NCBI GenBank assembly: GCA_017305195.1
Contig: JAFKMU010000037.1
Span: forward strand, 144,049-208,048
From: Verrucomicrobiota bacterium
GTDB lineage: Bacteria > Verrucomicrobiota > Verrucomicrobiia > Chthoniobacterales > Terrimicrobiaceae
Direction of reading: 5' to 3'
Length of the DNA stretch: 64,000 bases
Shown here: positions 28,738 to 37,938 of the stretch, piece by piece
Layout of the letters: every line of letters starts with the position of its first letter
Position numbering within the stretch: position 1 is the first letter of the stretch
The notes under the pieces: generated by a model
The model's database searches: none
What the model saw: only the letters and a program-made list of their open reading frames with translations
Told to the model about the DNA's origin: nothing
Position numbers and translations under genes: made by a program

Positions 28738-28747
28738 CCTTCTTTTT

Positions 28748-28878
28748 ACAGAAGGCAGCGAAGGAAACGAAGGTCGGGCGGAAACCGTCTTTGACGGATC
28801 GCTTTGCAGGTCGGGAACGCGGCTTCCAGGCAAAGGGTCGGAAAGCCTTTTTACAGAAGATCGCAAAGGCCGCGAAGG
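28748..28878 (+). repeat. Dispersed intergenic repeat, copy C (with internal insert)
   Basis: The left block ACAGAAGGCAGCGAAGGAAA plus CGAAGG (28748-28773) and the right block GCCTTTTTACAGAAGATCGC plus AAAGGCCGCGAAGG (28845-28878) match copies A and B, but are separated by ~70 bp that the other copies lack. It lies just after the ROK gene stop. Confidence 0.6.
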
Positions 28879-28954
28879 ACTGACCCCGCTCTGTGGAGGT
28901 GCGATTGTGCAGGCTCGTTTATCTTTGCCTGATTTCGGTGTTCGGGCTCCCGTC

Positions 28955-29704
28955 TCAGCGTCGCCGCCAGCGGGAGCCAAGGGCGATGCCGTACTGGAAC
29001 TTCCGAGCGTGCTCCCGGATTAAAAAGGGCAGGTCGACGGTGTGTTCAAGATCGAAATGCTCCTCCAGCCTCGCCTTCAGCGCATCGAAGCCGCTCGGGC
29101 CGCCGGGCCGTCCTCCCAGCCACTTGTCGCGGGGCGTATAGGTGTCGAGCCAGGTAAAGGGCGTCGTGAGCAGGAGCTGGCCGCCGGACTTCACCAGCGA
29201 GGAGAGGCGGGCGAGAAAGACGGCGGGATCGGGCAGGCGGCAGATGAGATTGGCCGCGAGGACGATATCCGCCGGGTCGAGATTCGCGGGCAGCGCCATG
29301 GCGTCTCCCTGGGCAAAGCGAGCCCGGGAGCGGATCACGCCCGGAGGCACGCTGGCCGTGAAGAGCTCGGTGACATCGCCTTCCACGATCTTCTCCGCCT
29401 CCATGCTGCCCTGGGCCTGCAAATGCTGGGCGGCCTGGATGAACCGGTGGGAAAAGTCGATGCCTGTCACCGCATCGGCGAAGAGCGTCAGCTCAAAGGT
29501 CGACCGCCCGACGGCGCACCCGATGTCGAGCGCGGTAGGCAGGCGGGTTTCCGGCGGATCGATGAGGGAGGTGACGCTGCGCACGGCGAAGTCCAGCGCC
29601 TCGCGCGGGGCAGGTACGTCGCCGAGGATCTCCTCCGCCGTTCCGTAGTGGAAGAGGAGATACTCGTGGAGGAAGCGGTCGGACTCGTAGGGATTCGCGC
29701 TCAA
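28955..29704 (-). CDS. OvoA-C-terminal-like SAM methyltransferase (4-mercaptohistidine N1-methyltransferase type)
   Basis: A 249-residue class I methyltransferase. The N-terminus NPYESDRFLHEYLLFHYG is characteristic of the C-terminal methyltransferase domain of the ovothiol enzyme OvoA, here as a free-standing protein. The SAM motif is ALDIGCAVGRSTFELTLFADAVTG. A short acidic motif VEGDVTEL and a LLLTTPFTWLDTYTPRDKWLGG stretch complete the family pattern. It overlaps the upstream M29/NicX-like gene by 4 bp (ATGA), so they are co-translated. No OvoA sulfoxide synthase domain is in the window, so an ovothiol role is inference. Confidence 0.75.
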   Translation of the reverse strand: MSANPYESDRFLHEYLLFHYGTAEEILGDVPAPREALDFAVRSVTSLIDPPETRLPTALDIGCAVGRSTFELTLFADAVTGIDFSHRFIQAAQHLQAQGSMEAEKIVEGDVTELFTASVPPGVIRSRARFAQGDAMALPANLDPADIVLAANLICRLPDPAVFLARLSSLVKSGGQLLLTTPFTWLDTYTPRDKWLGGRPGGPSGFDALKARLEEHFDLEHTVDLPFLIREHARKFQYGIALGSRWRRR

Positions 29705-30867
29705 GCGAGGAGGCTGTTCATGTACGCCGAGGGCTCGAAGTCCTCGATGAGCACAGTGGTTTCGCCGTTGCGGAACATGCGGGCCTGCACGACGCGAATC
29801 TCCGGCGTCTTGTGCGGCGCGAAGAGGATGTCGTCGTGGGTGGCGTTCTTGTGATTGGCGAATTTCTCCGGGGTGAGGCTGCCGCCGAGATGGTCGCTGC
29901 GGCCCGTGGCGACGTGGATGGTGCCGCGCACCTTTTCGTCCTGGATGTCGCGTCCCGAGAAGGGCAGGAGCTGCGTGCCGAAGCCGAGTTCGCCGAGTTC
30001 GCCCGTGACGGGGTCGCTTGCGAGCTTGGCATTGTGCTCCTCGACGGTCGTCGGATTGCCCGAGAGGTACTCGGCTTTTTGCACGCGGCCATCGGCTACG
30101 CGCATGATGCCGATGGTTCCGTCCTCGTACTTCATCGGGAACGAGCCGGATGCGCCGGTCGGTACGTAGTAAATCTCACCCGCCGGGAGGTTGGCGACAT
30201 CGGGCTCCTTGCCGCGACAGAGGCCGTGACTCTTTTGCGCCTCTTGGCGACCGAGGTCGAGGTGGAGGGTGTGTTTCTGGCTGGCCACCTCAAAGTCGAT
30301 CTCGACCCAATCCGCGCGGGTCATGCCGAGGCGCAGGAGCTCCGCCTCGCGGCTCACGTCGTCGTAGCTCACGGCGAGGCCGGTGGAGAGGATGATGGGG
30401 TTCAGTCCGTGGAGGGTCGCGCCGCGGAAGCCATACTGCTTGGCAAAGGCGGTGAGCGGAGCGGTGGCTGAGTAGGTGGAGATGCAGAGGATGATGTCGT
30501 AGTGAGGGTAGACATCCTTCGGCAGGCTCACTTCCTTGCCCTCCGGGGTGAAGGCGACGTCGGGCAGGTCGAGATTGCTGCCGCCCGTCACCTCGTAGGC
30601 GAAGATCTCCCCTCCAGTGAGGCCGAGCTCGGCGAGCGCGCCGTTTTTCAGCCCCTCGTAGAAGTGGGTGATGGCATTGCGCTGGATGGTGAGGCTGGGA
30701 TCTTCGAGGAACTTGAAGTCCTTGATATCCTGAGGGTTGGCGAGATCGATCAAGATGCAGACGCGCTGGCCGGGTTCCGGCGCGAAGGTGGACTTGAGGA
30801 GACCCGAGAGACTGAAGGGGGGGAACGTACGGGCGGCGATTTGTTCGGCGATCGTCATGGTGGGCAT
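29701..30867 (-). CDS. M29 aminopeptidase/NicX-like metalloenzyme family protein
   Basis: A 388-residue protein resembling the aminopeptidase T (M29)/2,5-dihydroxypyridine dioxygenase NicX superfamily. Family-like stretches are GEIYYVPTGASGSFPM, FGTQLLPFSGRD, GRSDHLGG and NHKNATHDDILFAPHKTPE, with the His and Glu positions expected of metal ligands. It is cytoplasmic, without signal peptide. It is the first gene of a two-gene unit with the OvoA-C-like methyltransferase. The pairing is suggestive of a shared small-molecule pathway. The exact reaction is unknown. Confidence 0.6.
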   Translation of the reverse strand: MPTMTIAEQIAARTFPPFSLSGLLKSTFAPEPGQRVCILIDLANPQDIKDFKFLEDPSLTIQRNAITHFYEGLKNGALAELGLTGGEIFAYEVTGGSNLDLPDVAFTPEGKEVSLPKDVYPHYDIILCISTYSATAPLTAFAKQYGFRGATLHGLNPIILSTGLAVSYDDVSREAELLRLGMTRADWVEIDFEVASQKHTLHLDLGRQEAQKSHGLCRGKEPDVANLPAGEIYYVPTGASGSFPMKYEDGTIGIMRVADGRVQKAEYLSGNPTTVEEHNAKLASDPVTGELGELGFGTQLLPFSGRDIQDEKVRGTIHVATGRSDHLGGSLTPEKFANHKNATHDDILFAPHKTPEIRVVQARMFRNGETTVLIEDFEPSAYMNSLLA

Positions 30868-30963
30868 ACGGTAAACGGATACGTTCCGGGCCGCAATCGC
30901 GATGCGACGCGTGTGAGTTTTCTCTCCCCCTCGGAGGCAAAGTCCTCTTATTCTGTGGTTTCC

Positions 30964-31827
30964 ATGGCTCGCAAAGGCATCATTCTCGCCGGGGGTTCAG
31001 GCACCCGGCTCGATCCCCTCACCCGCATCGTCTGCAAGCAGCTCCTGCCCATTTACGACAAGCCGATGATCTACTATCCGCTGTCTGTCCTCATGCTGGG
31101 CGGCATCCGGGATATTCTCATCATCTCCACGCCGAAGGACCTGCCGATGTTCAAGATGCTCTTTGGCGACGGTTCGCGGCTCGGTCTGCACATCGAGTAC
31201 GTGGAGCAGGCCAAGCCCGATGGCATCGCGCAGGCCTTCCTGCTCGGCGAGTCCTTCCTCGCGGGCGACGGGGCCGCGCTCATCCTCGGCGACAACATTT
31301 TCCACGGGAAGCTCGACTTCGTCCGCGCCGCGCTGGCTCGCACCGAGGGCGCCTCGATTTGCGCCTGTCCGGTGAAAGACCCGGAGCGCTACGGAGTGAT
31401 CGAGTTCGATGCCGAGGGCCGGGCTATCTCCATCGAGGAAAAGCCAAAACAGCCGCGAAGCAACTACGCCGTGCCGGGCTTCTACGTCTACGACGACCAG
31501 ATCGTCGACGTGACCCGCTCGCTCAAGCCCTCGCCGCGCGGCGAGCTGGAGATCACCGACGTGAACCGCGCCTACATGAGCCGGGGCCAGCTCTACGTCG
31601 AGCCCCTCGGCCGGGGCGTGGCATGGCTCGACACTGGCACGCCCGACAGCCTCATGGAGGCGAGCAACTACATCGCGACGCTGGAGCATCGCCAGGGCGT
31701 GAAAGTCGCCTGCCTCGAGGAGATCGCCCGCCATCGCGGCTTCATCGACGACGCGGGCTTTGCCCGGCTCATCGACTCGCTGCCGAGGAACTCCTACCGC
31801 GCGTATCTCGAGGGACTGGTTTTCTAA
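30964..31827 (+). CDS. rfbA: Glucose-1-phosphate thymidylyltransferase
   Basis: A 287-residue nucleotidyltransferase making dTDP-glucose, the entry to dTDP-rhamnose and related sugars. The start at 30964 gives MARKGIILAGGSGTRLDPLT with the G-X-G-T-R signature; KQLLPIYDKPMIYYPLSVLM, ALILGDNIFHG, YGVIEFDAEGRAISIEEKP and FYVYDD are all RmlA-type. Length is typical (~290). rfbB/C/D are not adjacent. Divergent from the M29-like gene with a 96-bp gap. Confidence 0.97.
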   Translation: MARKGIILAGGSGTRLDPLTRIVCKQLLPIYDKPMIYYPLSVLMLGGIRDILIISTPKDLPMFKMLFGDGSRLGLHIEYVEQAKPDGIAQAFLLGESFLAGDGAALILGDNIFHGKLDFVRAALARTEGASICACPVKDPERYGVIEFDAEGRAISIEEKPKQPRSNYAVPGFYVYDDQIVDVTRSLKPSPRGELEITDVNRAYMSRGQLYVEPLGRGVAWLDTGTPDSLMEASNYIATLEHRQGVKVACLEEIARHRGFIDDAGFARLIDSLPRNSYRAYLEGLVF

Positions 31828-32026
31828 GCAGTTAGAGGGGGCGGCCGGTGGTTCGATGAACGACGGCGGCGCAAGCCGAGATCTGGATACGTACGCTTCC
31901 GCGAAGCGCTTGGAATTTCGGGTGTCCAGGAAGGGCGCGAAGACAAGACAGATTGGTGCGGAGGGGCTGTGGATTGCTCTTGGCGTCCCGTTCGGAGAGA
32001 GTCTGAATCCGACCACCTTTCCACCC

Positions 32027-32491
32027 ATGAACGAAATATACTCCCTCCACACGGACCGAAACATTCAGCCGACGGAATTTGGGCAACTCGCTGCACTGAA
32101 CCTCTGGGGCGAGGTGGCAGACTTTACCCAAGAGCGCCTGGCGGGGCATTTTGCGGCGGTGGATTTCGCGGCTCATGTGCGCACCTCGCAAAACCTCCTT
32201 GTCGGTTATGCCAGCGCCATCTCGAATGGACTGGGCGCGGTCTTCATCGATAGCCTCATCAGTCATCCCGAGTACGACCGCGAGGCGATCGGCGATCTGC
32301 TTTTGCAGGCTGTATTGACTCATTTTCACGGCCAGCCGGTATACGCGATGCCCTTTGTGGATGAGCAGCAGGTCTTTCGCGCCAGCGGCTTCCGGGTTTA
32401 CCGCCGGGAGATGGCGGCTCTGGCCCATCGGAATGATGAACCCTTCGGGCTGGGGAGTATCGTCGCGCTGGAAACGGTGATTCACTCCTGA
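32027..32491 (+). CDS. GNAT family acetyltransferase-like protein
   Basis: A 154-residue protein starting at the ATG at 32027 (MNEIYSLHTDRNIQPTEFGQ). The middle (LLVGYASAISNGLGAVFIDS, LISHPEYDREAIGDLLLQAV) follows the GNAT fold: a strand pair, then the acetyl-CoA loop region with a weak R/Q-x-x-G signature. It ends with the FRASGFRVYRREM strand often seen at GNAT C-termini. Substrate unknown. The frame continues upstream of 32027 with no similarity. Confidence 0.7.
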   Translation: MNEIYSLHTDRNIQPTEFGQLAALNLWGEVADFTQERLAGHFAAVDFAAHVRTSQNLLVGYASAISNGLGAVFIDSLISHPEYDREAIGDLLLQAVLTHFHGQPVYAMPFVDEQQVFRASGFRVYRREMAALAHRNDEPFGLGSIVALETVIHS

Positions 32492-32654
32492 ACCCGGACT
32501 GGTGCTGAAGGCTCCTTTTTTTCCGGTGATACTTCAGTTCGCTGCCTGCGGTGACAGAGCAAAACCACTTTTCGGTTTCGTAGGTCAAGAGCGCTGCGTC
32601 GGGGTTTCCCGGGGAGCCCGGAGTGCTGTCCGTTGGCAGGCAGGGGCGGCCAGG

Positions 32655-33482
32655 TCAACCGCGCGTGACGAGCTCCTCCTGATTCCGGGCAATGGTCGTG
32701 ATGAGCTTGATGGCGACGAGGCAGAGGATGACGTTGAGCACCTCGCCGGAGATGGTGCCCCAGGTGAAGTTGCGCAATCCTTCGACCGTGCGGCCGTCCT
32801 TCCAGCCTACAATGATCTGCCCAAAGAAGCGCGAGGCGATCCAGAGCATCCACCACGTTCCGACCAGACCGCTGCCATCCTCGGAGCGCCAGTTCTTGGG
32901 GTTCAGGCTGACTTTCCAGACCTCCGTCATGCCCTGAAATGGGCGGAAGAGGCAGATGATCGGAATGAAGTAATAGCCCACGGACCAGCCGGGGCTGCTG
33001 CTCATGTCGGTCGCGCCGAAGCCGCGCGAGTTGACATTGGCGCGGTAGACCCATTTCAGGAAGGCGATGCCCGTGACGATAAACACGACGAACATGACCG
33101 CGATGACGATGTTTTGCCGGAGATCGTTGGCCTCGGCCTGCGCCTCGGTGAAGGGCGTGCTCAGCAGGGCGAGCTGGCCGAGGTCGCTGATGATCGCGAC
33201 ACAGTACATAGCGAGGCTGATCCAGAGCATCACCACGACAAACGCGGTGAGCCGGTTAGGGTTCTTTACGTAGGAATAAGCGGGAGCTGGCAGCGGAGGC
33301 GGCGCGACCGCGGCCCTGGCGGCGGGAGGGAATAGCTCATGCAGCGGCCGCCATTCCGGCATGCCGTCGCGCCAGTAGTGCGTATCCTGATGAAGGAGAC
33401 CCTGCTCCCACAGGGAGCGCAGGGAGGGCTCATCATGCTGGGATTGGTCGCCTGCGGGTGTGGCTATGTGAATGGTGCTCAT
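32655..33482 (-). CDS. GYF_2-like plus DUF4328 membrane protein
   Basis: A 275-residue protein; start chosen at the ATG at 33482 (MSTIHIATPAG). The N-terminal ~60 residues (SLRSLWEQGLLHQDTHYWRDGMPEWRPL) match the GYF_2/DUF4339-type binding domain fused to many membrane proteins. After a Pro/Ala linker, about five membrane segments follow with the DUF4328 motifs FLKWVYRANVNSRGFGAT, SPGWSVGYYFIPIICLFRPFQ and WWMLWIASRF. The function is not known; GYF_2 domains are thought to bind protein partners. Confidence 0.85.
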   Translation of the reverse strand: MSTIHIATPAGDQSQHDEPSLRSLWEQGLLHQDTHYWRDGMPEWRPLHELFPPAARAAVAPPPLPAPAYSYVKNPNRLTAFVVVMLWISLAMYCVAIISDLGQLALLSTPFTEAQAEANDLRQNIVIAVMFVVFIVTGIAFLKWVYRANVNSRGFGATDMSSSPGWSVGYYFIPIICLFRPFQGMTEVWKVSLNPKNWRSEDGSGLVGTWWMLWIASRFFGQIIVGWKDGRTVEGLRNFTWGTISGEVLNVILCLVAIKLITTIARNQEELVTRG

Positions 33483-33635
33483 GGCTGGCCTATTTGGGCA
33501 AAGTTGAAAAGAGATTCTTTGCTTAGCATGATCAGCCAATGCTTAGGAAGTTATTCCTGACGGGTTGTTGATCTTGCGATGGGGAAATCTCGCGGTCTTG
33601 CGCGCCACCGATGAAAAATCCATGCTGGCGGGGTG

Positions 33636-34133
33636 ATGCGAAAGATTGTGCTGGCCTGTGTCCTGCTTGCGGCATCCTGCCTGACTGGCTGGGGCGCCGT
33701 GGGGTATTATCCCGTGCCGGTGGCGAAGGACGACATCAGGATCTTTCGCGAGATGAACCTGAGGGAAGCGGATTACGAGGTGGAGAAGTACCGCATCACC
33801 TTTGATCGCCCAAACTGGGTCTGGGTCGAGGCGCAGGCCCAGGGCAAGGTGTCGGACCTGCCACTGCCGAAGAGGGCCTCCGCCGTGAATCTCCTGCTCC
33901 TGACGCAAAAGAAGGGCCGTTCCGAGAAGACCATCCATTTTGTTGTGTCGAGCGAGGACTCCTCGGTCTACAGCTACCTGCGCTTCGATCCCGCCGAGCT
34001 GCTGCAGCGGACATTTGCGCTGCGCGAGGGGCGGTTTCTCTTGCTCGGAATGAGCGCCGTGCGGCCGTCGGATTTCGCCTACGTGCTCCAGGTCTTCCAG
34101 AGCGATATCGCGCCCCGGCCGGGGCAGGAGTGA
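33636..34133 (+). CDS. Secreted hypothetical protein
   Basis: A 165-residue protein with a signal peptide (MRKIVLACVLLAASCLTGWG, cleavage near residue 22); the LAASC could also read as a weak lipobox. A GTG one codon upstream (33633) is possible. The mature part is mixed-charge with alternating strands (RPNWVWVEAQAQGKV) and no family I recognise. It stands alone between the DUF4328 gene and the beta-helix gene. Confidence 0.6.
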   Translation: MRKIVLACVLLAASCLTGWGAVGYYPVPVAKDDIRIFREMNLREADYEVEKYRITFDRPNWVWVEAQAQGKVSDLPLPKRASAVNLLLLTQKKGRSEKTIHFVVSSEDSSVYSYLRFDPAELLQRTFALREGRFLLLGMSAVRPSDFAYVLQVFQSDIAPRPGQE

Positions 34134-34269
34134 GGCCCGGCGCAGGCCGCCAGCAGCCGTCATCCGCGTCGCGCGGCTTCAATCCCATTGACAGATGCGG
34201 CGTTTGTCGTATAAATCACATCCGGATTAGATTTTTAACCTCCCGATTTCATCCTCCCTCCCCGGAACC

Positions 34270-36729
34270 ATGAAAACATCCTTTGCCGCGTGCGTGCGCT
34301 CGGTCGTGTCGCGTTTTGCCTTATCCCGATCCGGAGCCTTGCTCGGTCTTCTGGCCAGTCTCAGCGTGGGGGCCTCGACGGTGCTCGCTACGGATTGGAC
34401 GTGGAATACGGCGCTGCTTTACCAGCGGCAGCATGACAATCCGCAGAACTATAATTTCACCACCGATTGGGTGACGGGGTCGGACGGCACGGGCCAGAGC
34501 CTGCAAATCACGGAGCCGAGTGCGAACGAGTGGAATTACTTCCTCGATGTACCGCGCTCGTATCTCACGACGGCGACGAATCAGTTTCGCGCGGTGCTGG
34601 ATTTTGAGGTGGTGACGCCGACGGTGCTGCCGCAGTACTTCTGGATGTTTGCGCGGTGCCTGGATGCGAACGGGCGGGCGATGGCGGGTGTGCCGGAGCA
34701 ATGGCAGCGGTTTGTCTCCGAGAGCGCGGACGGGCCGCGACGCATCGAGTTTCCCATCGAGTTTCCGCCGGTGGCTGGGGGCACGTGGCACTTCTACTTT
34801 GGCTGCAAGCGCACAGGGACGATCATCATCGACAGCCTCGCGATCAAGGAGGGCTGGGACCTCACGCGCGAGCCTGCGGTCTTGAATGGCGCGGCGACCT
34901 CGGTGCTGCCTGCGGGGGTGAGTGCGGCCACGGGGTCGCCCGCTATTACGGTTTCGCCCCCAGCATCGGGCACGGTGACGACGCTGACCGCCTCCGATCT
35001 CGTGGCCGATGGCGCAACGCCCGTGACCTCGGCCGTTGCGGCGGCCAACTCGACGAAGCTCCAGGCCTGGCTCACCACGGCGAAAAACACGGCTGGCACG
35101 AAGAAGCTCGCCATTCCGCCGGGCACGTATCGCTTCGAGTCCAACGCTCAGCTCACTATCGACAGCACGAACGACCTGACCATCGACGGGCAGGGCGCGA
35201 CGTTCATCTTTCAGAAGCTCTACAACGGGCCGCACTTCATGGTGAATGCCTGCAACCGGCTCGTGGTGAAGAACCTCAACATGGACTGGAACTCCGACTA
35301 CAAGCCCATCGCAAGTCTCGGGCGGCTGGTGAGCCTTTCCTCGGACAAGAAGACGGCGGTGTTTCAGTTCGACGACCAGGACGCGGCGCAGACGCTGCGG
35401 ACGGCGCAGGCCTTCTGGCATTCCATACACCCGATGGATACGACGTACCTGTATCGCAACAGCCCGGATTTCTTCCTGCTCAAGGACACGCCGCAGCCCA
35501 CGAAAACGGCCAGCGCAAACCAGATCACGACGGTATTCACTAATCCGCTCTCGCTCACGGTCGGCACGAGCTATTGCATCAAGCACCTGTACTACGAGAT
35601 GATCGGCTTCAAGCTCGCCGCCTCGTCGCACGTGCTCTTTGATACCGTCAACTTCTACGGCGTTCCCGGCATGGGCTGGCTGAATACGGAGGAGAGCCAC
35701 CACCTGAAGTGGACGAATTGCAAATTCCTCCGGCGCGCGGGTTCCCGTCAGCCGCTCATCACGGGAGCGGATGGCATTCACTCTGGCGAGTCCAAGGGCG
35801 ACATCGCCATCCAGGGTTGCGCCTTCACCGGTCTCGGCGACGACGCGATCAACCTGCATGACAACTGCTGGCAGGGCGGGCTGGTGAATCCCGGCACGGG
35901 CAATCAGCTGCAATTTCGCAACTGCCCGCGGCATCAACTGCGGGTGAAGAGCGGCGATGTCATCCGGTTTTATAATACCGACTACACGCCCGCCGGGGTG
36001 GAGCTCACCGTCACGGGCACGCCCACCTACAGCAGCCCGAATGGCGACCCGGAGCATGTCAATACGACGATGACCGTCACCTTCGCCAGCCCGGTGCCCG
36101 CCAGCCTCTCGCCACTCTCGATCGCGAACAACACGCGGTTTGAAACGAAGAACGTGCGCATCGCGGGCAATACGATCATGTACACCAACGGACGCGGCGT
36201 GCTGCTCTCGGCCAAGAATGCGACGATCGACTCGTGCTATTTCCGCAATGTCTCCGCAACCAGCATCCAGATCACCACGGAGATCGTTGATACTGCGTAC
36301 ATGGAGGGACGCGGCGCGTCCAACGTCCTGGTGAGCAACAACACCTTTGAGAATACGAACCAGATCAGCCGCTGGGCCGGGGCCGTGGTTTATGTCGGGG
36401 CGACGATTCCGTGGGGTCCGGCGGACGTGCCGCTCTTTACCAACCTGACGTTTGATAATAACAAATTCTACAATTCCCCCGGCCCCGCCATCTCGCTGAC
36501 CTCGATGGCCAACGTCATCGTAAAAAACAGCCGCATCGAGTACAATCAGGCCCTCGCCAACGTCACGCCCTTCGCCGGAACATTGCAGGCCGTTCTGTCC
36601 GACGACCTCGCCCTCGGCGGTAACACCTGGCGCAATGTCCTCACCCCGCCCAATCCCGTCGGCATCGTCTACAACCCCTCCACCGTGACCAACCTCGCCC
36701 CCGGCTCGAACAGGCTGGAGACGCCGTAG
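34270..36729 (+). CDS. Large secreted right-handed beta-helix protein (GH110/polysaccharide-lyase-like)
   Basis: An 819-residue secreted protein with a signal peptide (cleavage near A40, ASTVLA). Residues ~41-215 form a separate beta-sandwich-like domain. From ~260 on, the repeated short strands (LTIDSTNDLTIDGQGATFIF, LVVKNLNMDWN, VLFDTVNFYGV, IAIQGCAFTGLGDDAINLHD) are the coils of a parallel beta-helix. GADGIHSGESKGDIAIQGC near residue 496-515 and GLGDDAINLHDN near 520 resemble acidic active-site motifs of GH110 alpha-galactosidases and pectinase-fold enzymes. Probably acts on plant or microbial polysaccharide outside the cell. The substrate is inferred only loosely. Confidence 0.7.
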   Translation: MKTSFAACVRSVVSRFALSRSGALLGLLASLSVGASTVLATDWTWNTALLYQRQHDNPQNYNFTTDWVTGSDGTGQSLQITEPSANEWNYFLDVPRSYLTTATNQFRAVLDFEVVTPTVLPQYFWMFARCLDANGRAMAGVPEQWQRFVSESADGPRRIEFPIEFPPVAGGTWHFYFGCKRTGTIIIDSLAIKEGWDLTREPAVLNGAATSVLPAGVSAATGSPAITVSPPASGTVTTLTASDLVADGATPVTSAVAAANSTKLQAWLTTAKNTAGTKKLAIPPGTYRFESNAQLTIDSTNDLTIDGQGATFIFQKLYNGPHFMVNACNRLVVKNLNMDWNSDYKPIASLGRLVSLSSDKKTAVFQFDDQDAAQTLRTAQAFWHSIHPMDTTYLYRNSPDFFLLKDTPQPTKTASANQITTVFTNPLSLTVGTSYCIKHLYYEMIGFKLAASSHVLFDTVNFYGVPGMGWLNTEESHHLKWTNCKFLRRAGSRQPLITGADGIHSGESKGDIAIQGCAFTGLGDDAINLHDNCWQGGLVNPGTGNQLQFRNCPRHQLRVKSGDVIRFYNTDYTPAGVELTVTGTPTYSSPNGDPEHVNTTMTVTFASPVPASLSPLSIANNTRFETKNVRIAGNTIMYTNGRGVLLSAKNATIDSCYFRNVSATSIQITTEIVDTAYMEGRGASNVLVSNNTFENTNQISRWAGAVVYVGATIPWGPADVPLFTNLTFDNNKFYNSPGPAISLTSMANVIVKNSRIEYNQALANVTPFAGTLQAVLSDDLALGGNTWRNVLTPPNPVGIVYNPSTVTNLAPGSNRLETP

Positions 36730-36796
36730 CGGGTGGCGCGGGCAATACTAAAAGACTCTCACAATACTCTACTCCTGCTGGCGCTGAATCCTGATG

Positions 36797-37399
36797 CTAG
36801 TTTCCGAGCTGTCCGATAAGTTTGCCTTCTGCTTCGGGAGTGAGATGGGGAGTTTCGGCCAGTTCTGTAGCGGTGTCTGCAATGGAAATGATTCTGGTCG
36901 TGAAGGGGGTCGGGTGAATCGGAGTTGAGAAGTACCCGGCGTAGCTTTGGCCTTCGGTTTGGATCGCCAGATGATAAAATAAAGCATCCCGGATCGTGAT
37001 GTTCGATGCATGTTCATCGTGGTACGCCGTTTTGCGAAGTTCCTCACTCCAGAGCTTTTTCAGACTTTCGAACGTGGATTTGGGAACTTGTAGCTGACGC
37101 GTCAAAACGGTGGCTGGCTTCTTGTATATGTCCAGAAGCGCAATGAGTAGCTCAGCTTTTTCCTGGGTTTTTACCTCGCGGAGGCTGAGGGCGACGATCT
37201 TGTTGCGACCGTACGAGAGAAACTGGATTTCGGCCGCAGGGTCAATGCGTTCAACCACCCGGCGGAAGTCTTGAAACATTGTCCCATGGTTGAGCATTGA
37301 GAGCATTTCGATGGGGCTGCGCTCGGGACGGAGGTCTTGTCCGTGAACCGCGCAGAGGATAGTCAGAAACGAGAGAGCTGCAGACCTCATTTGAGTCAT
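36797..37399 (-). CDS. Secreted hypothetical protein
   Basis: A 200-residue protein with a likely signal peptide (MRSAALSFLTILCAVHG; an alternative Met is four residues in). The mature sequence is charged, with helix-forming stretches (EKAELLIALLDIYKKPATVL) and no recognised family. It is read away from the beta-helix gene and its start is close to the divergent 37447 gene. Function unknown. Confidence 0.55.
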   Translation of the reverse strand: MTQMRSAALSFLTILCAVHGQDLRPERSPIEMLSMLNHGTMFQDFRRVVERIDPAAEIQFLSYGRNKIVALSLREVKTQEKAELLIALLDIYKKPATVLTRQLQVPKSTFESLKKLWSEELRKTAYHDEHASNITIRDALFYHLAIQTEGQSYAGYFSTPIHPTPFTTRIISIADTATELAETPHLTPEAEGKLIGQLGN

Positions 37400-37446
37400 G
37401 TGATTTTCACATCCCTTAGCGGAAAGCTTTCTGCTAAGCGAATCTC

Positions 37447-37938
37447 ATGTTTCAGGATTTTGGCATCAGTCCTGGGAAGTTTCTCATCCAGACGCTTATC
37501 TTCCTTTGCCTGGCGATACCGGCTACCGTACGTGTTCTGCGGCGCTGGGCGAAAGGAACGATGGTAATTGCCGGATGTTTCGTGCTGGCGGCATGCGCTG
37601 GCCCTGAGCCGAATAAACGTGTTTTTACAGGAACATACCGCTGGGGCGACGATCCGAATAATGCCCAATATCTCTGCCTGAGCGCCGATGGCTCCTACGC
37701 CTTGACAGAGCGGTCAAGCATGGCGGTGGGCCGGGAAGTGAAGCCGTTTTCGGTGTTGCACTCGACAGGGCAATGGAAAGTCTCAAGAGGGCGCGTTATT
37801 CTTGAGGCCTCGGACAAAACCTATTTTCCCACGGGTCGATTGATCTTGCTGGTGGCCGAGCGGAAATCTGCGGAAAGCGAGCTGCTCCCGGTTATGGGAG
37901 CTGGCTGGACTCCCGAGCGGGGGTATGTTCGGCAGTAG
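37447..37938 (+). CDS. Hypothetical protein, possibly a lipoprotein
   Basis: A 163-residue frame from the ATG at 37447, with a hydrophobic segment at ~10-30. An internal ATG at 37561 would start MVIAGCFVLAACAGPEPNKR, a clear lipoprotein signal (lipobox LAAC), giving 125 residues; I consider that start at least as likely. The mature part contains TGTYRWGDDPNNAQYLCLSADGSY followed by STGQWKVSRGRVILEA, the strand pattern of small secreted beta-sandwich proteins of META/lipocalin-like shape. It converges with the HxlR gene, whose 3' end it overlaps. Confidence 0.55.
   Translation: MFQDFGISPGKFLIQTLIFLCLAIPATVRVLRRWAKGTMVIAGCFVLAACAGPEPNKRVFTGTYRWGDDPNNAQYLCLSADGSYALTERSSMAVGREVKPFSVLHSTGQWKVSRGRVILEASDKTYFPTGRLILLVAERKSAESELLPVMGAGWTPERGYVRQ

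Noticed and set aside
26773..28980. Minus-strand open frame of 735 codons
   Set aside because: It is antisense to dnaN and the ROK gene, with no family features; a GC-rich shadow.
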